Origin: Melitaea cinxia
Taxonomy: Eukaryota; Arthropoda; Insecta; Lepidoptera; Nymphalidae
Assembly: GCF_905220565.1 (NCBI RefSeq)
Contig: NC_059406.1
Location: 4,536,001-4,600,000 of the forward strand
Direction: 5' to 3'
Length of the DNA: 64,000 bases
Positions 56,073 to 64,000 of the stretch are shown here, piece by piece. The position numbers and the translations under genes were made by a program. The notes under the pieces are model-generated. The model did no database searches, was not told the DNA's origin, and saw nothing but the letters and a program-made list of their open reading frames with translations. Within the stretch, counting starts at the first letter, position 1; each line of letters starts with the position of its first letter.

Positions 56073-57282
56073 GAGCCATTTCACAATTTTACACTCTGCA
56101 AGTTTAGGTAAATTTGGTCGCATCGCGCGAGTCGTACGAGCCGCGCGATCTTTGTGCTAGTACGTATAGTGTGACAACCAAAAGACCATCGTGATCATTT
56201 TCTGATGTATAATAAAAATTATAACTATGGTATAAAATGTTTTTTACATAATTAATTTGTTAAAAATTTCAAGTATGTTATATAACAACAGGCAATAAAT
56301 TTAAAATAAAATTAAAAAAAATCAATTTTATGAAACAATTTTTTTAAATTGATTTAGTTTTTTCAGTTTACGAATGAATCTAATATTTACGATATGAATA
56401 AAAAAGCATTTAATGACATCGACACCGACAAACATATTAATTAACAAATAACAAGACAAACAGATTGAAATACCTATTTGTATTGATAGTGTGAGAAAAG
56501 AAAATTAAATTATACATTTGTTTACAGAAATTATCATTATATTATTTTACAGTCATTTTCGTAATATGTTTATTTTATTTATATTTTATTATGAAAGTAT
56601 CAAATGCGTTTTATCCGCTATAACAACAGGCGCTTGGCGCGTGTGAGCGAAAGAGACGGCTGCGCAGAATTTGGCGTGGACCTTACCTCTAAGAGCGCTA
56701 GCGCTCGACTGATTTACCAGGCTTGATGCGTGGCAATATATACTATCTTTTTATTATTTAATATAAAATGTATTAAAAATAATTACATCTTTTAATTATC
56801 TTTTTTGTATTCCTTAATGATGTAAGTTTACTTTGATGAAGATAGTTCGTTAAAATTTCTTAGTTTTCTAAGAGAAATATCGCTTTTAAAATTGTACTTA
56901 TTTGGAAAATATTCGTAACTTTAAATTTTTTTTTATCGTTTAATAGAGATACAAATGGAATAAAAATCTATGATAGTGGACAACAAAGTTATATTCCACA
57001 TATTATGATATTTTTTAAAAATGGTTTCAACGTAGAGGTCATTGAAAAGTAGGACTTCAAAGTATACATTGCGACCGTTTACCCAGGGAGGAGGCTGATG
57101 AAAAGGTTAATAATTTTATACACATAATATACATCAAAATTCTGATCTGACTATGGACTACAACAAAGGTTGCTCTATTATATTTCAAGAATAAAAATTA
57201 CATTATTGCATCCAACACTGAAATTAACGACGTCAAAATATTACAATTTCGCGGATTGTTACCGATTTTTGTGAAATGGCTC
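56073..57282. mobile_element. 1.2-kb non-autonomous element with inverted ends and TTAA flanks
   Basis: GAGCCATTTCACAA at 56073-56086 is mirrored by TTGTGAAATGGCTC at 57269-57282. TTAA lies immediately outside on both sides (56069-56072 and 57283-57286). No long ORF is present. TTAA duplication is typical of piggyBac-type transposition, but the ends do not start with the usual CCC. It lies just downstream (in TIMM50 terms) of the 73-bp array. Confidence 0.8.
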
Positions 57283-57304
57283 TTAAACAATCAAATCATA
57301 CTAA

Positions 57305-58985
57305 GGCCGGGCGGGTAGTAGTACACGAGTGAGGTCACTGACCGCTTAGCGGCGCGTGAAGGAGCGTAGCCAGGAGCAGGCGGGCCAGTAGTAGTATACG
57401 AGTGAGGTCACTGACCGGCTAGCGGCGCGTGAAGGGGCGCAGCCAGGAGCAGGCGGGCCAGTAGTAGTACACGAGTGAGGTCACTGACCGGCTAGCGGCG
57501 CGTGAAGGGGCGCAGCCAGGAGCAGGCGGGCCAGTAGTAGTACACGAGTGAGGTCACTGACCGGCTAGCGGCGCGTGAAGGGGCGCAGCCAGGAGCAGGC
57601 GGGCCAGTAGTAGTACACGAGTGAGGTCACTGACCGGCTAGCGGCGCGTGAAGGGGCGCAGCCAGGAGCAGGCGGGCCAGTAGTACTACACGAGTGAGGT
57701 CACTGACCGGCTAGCGGCGTGTGAAGGGGCGCAGCCAGGAGCAGGCGGGCCACTATTAGTACACGAGAGAGGTCACTGACCGGCTAGAGGCGCGTGAAGG
57801 GGCGCAGCCAGGAGCAGGCGGGCCAGTAGTATTACACGAGTGAGGTCACTGACCGGCTAGCGGTGTGTGAAGGGGCGCAGCCAGGAGCAGGCGGGCCACT
57901 ATTAGTACACGAGAGAGGTCACTGACCGGCTAGCGGCGCGTGAAGGGGCGCAGCCAGGAGCAGGCGGGCCAGTAGTATTACACGAGTGAGGTCACTGACC
58001 GGCTAGCGGCGCGTGAAGGGGCGCAGCCAGGAGCAGGCGGGCCAGTAGTATTACACGAGTGAGGTCACTGACCGGCTAGCGGCGCGTGAAGGGGCGCAGC
58101 CAGGAGCAGGCGGGCCAGTAGTATTACACGAGTGAGGTCACTGACCGGCTAGCGGCGCGTGAAGGGGCGCAGCCAGGAGCAGGCGGGCCAGTAGTATTAC
58201 ACGAGTGAGGTCACTGACCGGCTAGCGGCGCGTGAAGGGGCGCAGCCAGGAGCAGGCGGGCCAGTAGTAGTACACGAGTGAGGTCACTGACCGGCTAGCG
58301 GCGCGTGAAGGGGCGCAGCCAGGAGCAGGCGGGCCAGTAGTAGTACACGAGTGAGGTCACTGACCGGCTAGCGGCGCGTGAAGGGGCGCAGCCAGGAGCA
58401 GGCGGGCCAGTAGTAGTACACGAGTGAGGTCACTGACCGGCTAGCGGCGCGTGAAGGGGCGCAGCCAGGAGCAGGCGGGCCAGTAGTATTACACGAGTGA
58501 GGTCACTGACCGGCTAGCGGCGTGTGAAGGGGCGCAGCCAGGAGCAGGCGGGCCACTATTAGTACACGAGAGAGGTCACTGACCGGCTAGAGGCGCGTGA
58601 AGGGGCGCAGCCAGGAGCAGGCGGGCCAGTAGTATTACACGAGTGAGGTCACTGACCGGCTAGCGGTGTGTGAAGGGGCGCAGCCAGGAGCAGGCGGGCC
58701 ACTATTAGTACACGAGAGAGGTCACTGACCGGCTAGCGGCGCGTGAAGGGGCGCAGCCAGGAGCAGGCGGGCCAGTAGTATTACACGAGTGAGGTCACTG
58801 ACCGGCTAGCGGCGCGTGAAGGGGCGCAGCCAGGAGCAGGCGGGCCAGTAGTATTACACGAGTGAGGTCACTGACCGGCTAGCGGCGCGTGAAGGGGCGC
58901 AGCCAGGAGCAGGCGGGCCAGTAGTAGTACACGAGAGAGGTCACTAACCGGCTAGCGGCGCGTGAAGGGGCGCAGCCAGGAGCCG
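57305..58985 (-). repeat. 73-bp minisatellite, 23 units, derived from the end of TIMM50
   Basis: The word GAGGTCACT recurs every 73 bp from 57331 to 58937, giving 23 units. On the minus strand each unit holds SWLRPFTRR and a TAG stop, the last codons of TIMM50, then about 40 bp of 3'-UTR-like sequence. The unit closest to the gene is the real end of the coding sequence. Variants (AGTAGTAGTAC, AGTAGTATTAC, ACTATTAGTAC) are distributed in a pattern repeated after 11 units. Confidence 0.95.
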
Positions 58986-61900
58986 GCGAGGCCGGGCGGC
59001 GGGTCGCTGCGCTCCTGCTGCGCCATCTGCTCCATGAGGCGGCGCTGGTTGTCGCGGAAGGCGGCGATGGGGTCCTCGAACTGGCTGTAGTAGCGCAGCA
59101 CCTCGCGCACGTCCGCCACATTCGTCATAGCGATCGCTGCGGACAATTTATATTACAACTAATGTCGCACATATTATCTACACAGTTCGATTTCTAACTA
59201 CGTTCCTTCAAATTGGAGTTCCGTAATTACAATAAATCGCGTTCTGCGTGAAAAAAAAAATCCTAGCCCTTTTTTAAATTTTACTTTGACTTCATCTAAT
59301 ATATAAAATTCTCGTGTTGCAGTTTTTGTAGTTACATTCCTCTGAAATGGTTTGACCGATTCTCATGAAATTTTGTGTACATATTGGGTAGGTCTGAGAA
59401 TCAAACAACATCTATTTTTCATACCCCTAAGCTATGGGGGGGTAGTTAAGAAGGTTAAAAAATATTGTGAAATTTTGTGTGCATATCGGGTAGGTCTGAG
59501 AATCGGCCAAAATCTATTTTTCATTCCCCTAATTTATAAGGGGGTGGGTGGGTGAGAGAATGAGAAGGTTAATAAAATATTTGGCAAAACAACGTTTGCG
59601 GGGTCAGCTAGTATCATATAATATTAGTCGAGCACCCTACATAAATAAAAATAAATAGAGAAATTGTAAAAGATTCTTAAGTAATTTAAGAAGATTGCGC
59701 AAATCATAATTAAATAAATATCTACACAATACACACAAAAATTCACGAAATTAAATTAAATATTATACTATTCAAGCATTTTTTTTTTTATTTTAAATAG
59801 TATACAATTACTTTGTAAGAGATTAGCTAAATCTAGTAATGCGGTGTCGTCATCTGCGCCTTTCCACTTCTTCAAGATGAGTGCATTGTCAGGTTGGAAC
59901 TTTGTTGCCATTTTATTCCAATCCACCACTATTACCTGTAACATAAAGGGATAATTTACAATAATTGTATACATCAACAAGTAATACAACGTAAGTAGAC
60001 AACCAAAGTTAACAAACGCACTAGTCGTCTTTACAATTTTCGAGGGTTCCCCCGAATCCTCTCGATTTCTCTAGGAACCCATCATCAGATCCTGGTTTTC
60101 TTATCATGGTACCACACTTGTGATATCTCCTTTCCAACAAAAAAAGAATTATCAAAATCGGTTCATAAACGACGAAGTTATCTCCGAATATAAATAAAAT
60201 ATATATACGGTCAAATTAAAAAGACAAAAGATTTAAAATTTAAGTATTTTTAAATACTGTGCCTCCTGTGTGTGATGATTTTCGCTTTATATTACTTGCC
60301 ACAGGAGCTACATAATTATACTCAATAATTAAAAGCAAGATGTGTGGCTACGGCAGTAAAGATATATGTAAACCCCTCTCTTTTTGTGGGTGTCGTAAGA
60401 GGTGACTAAGGGATAACACAGTTCCACTATCACCTCGGAAATTATAAAGCCAACCGATGGTGCGATAACCATTCAACTGCTGGCTTTGAAATACACAGGC
60501 TGAAAACGGGCAGCAGCGTCTTCAATGTGACAAAGCCAGCCCAGTGATCGCCAATATCCGCCAACCCGCAGTGGAGCAACGTGGTGGATCCAATTCTTCT
60601 CTTATATGGAGAAAGAGGTTTATGCCCAACAGTGGGATGTTACAGGCTAAATGCATACCTTAGATAAATCTCTGTTAAGACCCTCGAGATTTTTCACATG
60701 AACACCATCTATGAAATGTGTTGAATCTCTGAACAATCTGTATGAGATAAGCTTATTTTCCGGATCTAACTTATCTAGAACTGGCCAAATCATGAATACA
60801 TTCTCTGATGTGAAAATAACTACTTCATAATCTGAATTGGCGACAGTTTGTAAGAATTGGTCAACACCTGGACGTTTCTTAAACCTGTAAATAAATATTA
60901 GATTGTGTAATATCTAATTTTATAGTAGAGGAAAATATTAAATGTCAGTTCTATGCTACCTTTGTTTCTCATTATTGAATCACATAAGAATCTTAAGTAT
61001 TTTAGTTTTCCTTCAATATCAAGACATTATGATCAATTTTGAACTTAACTTATAACTAGCATAGTTATGCAAGCTTTGAGTTGACAATCATATTGACTTA
61101 ATTATTATATCTATTTAGAAATAACATATAAAGTAAACCATTTAGTCATTGAATACTTCATAAAATAGCAAGAATAAGAATAACTAATCATTAGAAAGAT
61201 ATTATAATTAAATTAATAAGACAACGAACCTCCAGCCAGTCTGGTAGGACCAGTCAGGGTGAACCAGTACATCAGTAAATTCAAGTACAAGTGTATATGT
61301 GGGTTGGTATGGAGCTGGCAATGGATCCGGCAGAAGCTTTTCTCGAGCAGGTTCTTTTATCATCTAAAAATATACATTCTATTTGATACCTATTTAAATT
61401 TTTAGCCTCTATTAAATGTTAAAATTTATTGCATTACGCATATGTACATTTATTATACATAGAAAAAAAAATTTTTTTTGACATACTAAAATATGTTAAA
61501 AATACGCATACGTAAGTTTGGCATAAAACAAACTTGAATGATCAGACTATACTAATGTGATTTGTCTTGGTATTAATGTAGTAAGCCAACAATAAAACCA
61601 CTTATCTTTATAATACAAGGGCAATGAAGAGTGACCTTAACAAACCTTTTCATAGAAAGTTAGCTCTTTCCACGTCCGACGTAGGTACTGCAGTGGTAGT
61701 GGCAAGTGTGAGAACTCATCCTCAATAGGTTGACCGTCGTCGCCCCGTCGTGGAGCACCCATTTCAATGACCATACACCCACCCATCACTGTCATTGCAC
61801 CTCCGAATACTGCAAAACTATAAACAGTGTAAGTACACGAATTTATGATTACAGCATGATTCCCACATATTGCAATATTCTTTTAAAGGTTTGTTTCACT

Positions 61901-62864
61901 TTTAATTGTTAACACTATTTTACATATGATAATAAAACTTTATTAGATCCTAGAGATAAAAGTTTATGAAGCATTTATATTTTCCACTACCATATTAAAG
62001 TTTATTTATCTTAGACTAGTGACTTCTGTCCATCCATATTTTTTTACACAATAAGTAATCACCACCATATCATATACTAAAACCTTCTCCGAAACACGCT
62101 ACATCTTACGGTATAAATATTAGTCTTTACTTTTTGCAGTATAACCAAACAAACGAACTGGGTCTCCATTTCTTAGTATAGATTTTTATTTAAAATTGTA
62201 AATCTAAAAATTGAAGTTTTTTAATTAGCCTTAATGACCTAATATGTTAGTCTTTTTGTAACTGTGTAACTGTCTATACCTACACAATGCGCAAGATAGA
62301 CCTTATCAACAACTAGTGAAATAGGCCCAAATTAATCATATAACATACCCAATTTTCATCCTTCTCCAACTCTTTTCATTTTCTTGAGATTTCTCCTTTT
62401 GTTCCTGTTCTAACTTTTCTTGTTCTTTCTTAACCTCTTGCTCATCCTTAGCACTCAAAGGCGATTGTGGAAAAAAACGACCCAGTATATCTACTTTCTC
62501 AGGTGCCTTGGCATTTTTTGTTTTATGTTCTGCGAAAACATAGATGAAACTAGTTAAGTATACATTATGTTTTAAAATGTGACAAAATTATTTTTAAACG
62601 ATATACAAAATTATGACGAAATAGCGGTCAACCATTGATCGTACAACGACCGCATCAATCTCTTATAAAATTGTATCTAATTGTTATTAATAGTTTTATT
62701 TACTTAAGTAAAAATTATCGAAACTAACCTAAGTTATCAGAAAAAAATCTAGACGAATTCGCCGAAAGTAACAACACATTCTGTTTTACTAGTTTTGTAA
62801 ATTGAAATTTAATTGTTCTGCAACAAGCTGTCTGTGTAAGAGAAAACACTTTTCTAAGAGCCAT
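58952..62864 (-). CDS. TIMM50: mitochondrial import inner membrane translocase subunit TIM50 (7 exons)
   Basis: TIM50 is the receptor subunit of the TIM23 complex; it takes presequence proteins from the TOM complex in the intermembrane space. Exons in coding order are 62864-62729, 62529-62349, 61817-61646, 61363-61230, 60884-60659, 59935-59812 and 59136-58952; phases agree and give 385 residues. The N-terminus is a basic amphipathic presequence (MALRKVFSLTQTACCRTIKF). A charged linker follows, then one membrane segment near residues 105-122 (GFAVFGGAMTVMGGCMVI). The FCP1-like domain has TLVLEFTDVLVHPDW (about 187-201), where the phosphatase DxDx(T/V) site is degenerate, as is usual for TIM50, then RPGVDQFLQ, YEVVIFTSE, ISYRLFRDSTHF, NRDLSKVIVVDWN and TIAMTNVADVREVLRYYSQF. 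The last exon is far more GC-rich than the rest and its end seeds the 73-bp minisatellite. Confidence 0.95.
59295..59611 (+). mobile_element. Helitron-like element in the last TIMM50 intron
   Basis: It starts TCTAATATATAAAATTCTCG and ends GGGGTCAGCTAG with T following. The middle block (GTGAAATTTTGTG...GGTCTGAGAATCG, two pieces) is present twice in tandem. It is related to the 38819-39022 copy. Confidence 0.6.
59970..60240 (+). repeat. AACCGACTTC-type repeat fragment in TIMM50 intron
   Basis: It contains the family blocks CAAGTAATACAACGTAAGTA, TCTCTAGGAACCCATCATCA and ATTATCAAAATCGGTTCA. The terminal part is degraded. Confidence 0.55.
60355..60655. repeat. composite repeat: 51985-type unit joined to a SINE 3' end
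   Basis: The left part matches the 51985 repeat (GACTAAGGGATAACACAGTT; TTTGAAATACACAGGCTG). From about 60553 it switches to the SINE body (ATCCGCCAACCCGCAGTGGA; GGGATGTTACAGGCTAAATG). It ends just before the exon 5 donor of TIMM50. Confidence 0.55.
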
Positions 62865-63189
62865 ATTTAAATTCTATAATTTATAAATTCACAAATTCAA
62901 GAATTCACATTCTTGAAACAAAACAACCGTCACTGTCATTTATAAAATGTCACTCAATTCAATTTTTTTACCGTTTGTCATCTTTTACGGATAAAGCAAA
63001 CGCGCAAAACCATGCAACCTAGTCATTTTTTTTTTTTATTATTATCAGTCATTAGGACGCTAAGAGCTTATACTTTATACTATGTTTATTTTATAACTAA
63101 TGTATTCAAAGCTAATGTAATTAAATCTGCAGATAATTATTTAAAAATATATCTCACAGTACGTCATATACTTATCACAATGTTTTATT

Positions 63190-63430
63190 ATTTACTAGCG
63201 GACCCGGTAGATGTTGAAACTGTAGAAAACAGCTAACGAATTTGATTGCTTACGTACCGATAGCAGCGCCACCTACCGGTTCCAATTGAAATAAGAACTA
63301 CCCTATTTCCCAAGTTGGACTAAATAACAGACGATTACAAAATTTTATAAAAATTGGTTTAGTAGTTTCGGAGTTTATCGCTAACATAGAGCAACACGGA
63401 GGGGCATTTTTTGCGGGGGGAAATTACACA
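63190..63430 (+). repeat. dispersed repeat starting ACTAGCGGACCCGGTAGATG
   Basis: The start and the block AAATTGGTTTAGTAGTTTCGG resemble a Helitron-like repeat that I recall as widespread in Lepidoptera. There is no coding sense. Only one copy is in the window, so the limits are approximate. Confidence 0.4.
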
Positions 63431-63764
63431 CATGCTTACTATATCTAATTCCCACACAAAAATAATCGTCTATCACTACGAAACTCACACATACTAAATT
63501 AAAAACACACTTACATTTGTCACACACACATAGATACATTCTGTGTCATGACAGTATAATAACACGCCGCAACTACACTGACAAGTTGCTTACAGCCGTG
63601 GTTGTAACAACTGTCGATATGCATTATCGATAAATTCACGTACTCGGTTAGGGAAATAAGGTTTTTAAAGTGATACAAAGATAAGATGTTATTATAAAAA
63701 TAGACTTAATTTATTATATACTACAAATCAAACATCTTCATGTAAAATAAACGATTATAAAGAG

Positions 63765-64000
63765 TAAAGATTTGATTGTTTGTTTGTTAGCATTGAATAG
63801 GCTCCGAAACTACTGGAGCGATTCAAAAAATGTTTCACCGTTGAGAAGCTACACTATCCCTGAGTGACACAGGTTATACTATATCTTCAAAAATATTAGG
63901 GATCCTTACTAAAACTCCAATAATGTAACCCAAGGGATAAAAAATAACCTAAAAAAATCCTTACATTGCATGCGCTGCAAAAACTAATGATAATAGAAAT
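63765..64000 (+). repeat. dispersed repeat at the window edge
   Basis: The blocks TTTGTTTGTTAGCATTGAAT and AGGCTCCGAAACTACTGGAG are repeat-like and run to the window end. I cannot name the family. Between 63430 and 63765 nothing is recognised. Confidence 0.35.

Noticed and set aside
57305..58950. Minisatellite considered as a CRISPR array or a protein-repeat gene.
   Set aside because: Units are contiguous without unique spacers, 73 bp is not a multiple of three, and each unit carries a stop in the TIMM50 frame.
1..64000. A coordinated gene system (biosynthetic, defence or toxin cluster).
   Set aside because: The four host genes are unrelated housekeeping or unknown genes on both strands, separated by transposons. 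No shared regulation or cluster logic is visible.

Overview
The window looks like nuclear DNA of an insect, most likely a moth or butterfly (Lepidoptera). Four host protein-coding genes with GT-AG introns sit in AT-rich DNA. The DNA between and inside them is filled with insect-type transposable elements: tRNA-derived SINEs, R1-, Jockey- and RTE-clade LINEs, a mag-like Ty3 LTR element, mariners, MITEs and Helitron-like repeats. No operons, rRNA genes, free-standing tRNA genes or CRISPR arrays were seen. The Lepidoptera call is an inference from the repeat families and protein sequences, not from a database search.

Layout. (1) 1-26.7 kb, + strand: the 3' part of a Ral GTPase-activating protein beta-subunit gene (RALGAPB-like). 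I trace 20 exons whose splice phases all agree, encoding 931 residues and a stop. Its introns hold nested transposons; the 9.7-kb intron 11 contains an R1-like LINE, split by a Jockey LINE, split in turn by an intact Ty3/mag-type LTR element. Exon 19 has been partly triplicated in tandem. (2) 28.3-35.3 kb, + strand: a seven-exon gene for a 1747-residue protein I do not recognise, Asn/Ser/Lys-rich, with one C-terminal membrane segment. (3) 36-47.4 kb: a transposon graveyard of LINEs, a Helitron-like element and several nested insertions. (4) 48.4-51.2 kb, + strand: a four-exon gene for a 642-residue protein resembling TAF1C, the RNA polymerase I SL1 subunit. (5) 51.2-57.3 kb: an RTE LINE remnant, dispersed repeats and a 1.2-kb element flanked by TTAA. 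(6) 57.3-62.9 kb, - strand: TIMM50, the mitochondrial TIM23-complex receptor, in seven exons (385 aa). It runs directly into a 23-copy, 73-bp minisatellite built from its own last codons, stop codon and 3' UTR. (7) 62.9-64 kb: upstream DNA with repeat fragments.

The host genes have unrelated roles: Ral GTPase signalling, an unknown membrane protein, rRNA transcription and mitochondrial protein import. Nothing suggests that they act as a system. The more unusual features are structural: the stop-codon minisatellite of TIMM50, the triplicated exon of the RalGAP gene, the three-level transposon nest with a readable -1 frameshift signal, and the unrecognised 1747-residue protein.
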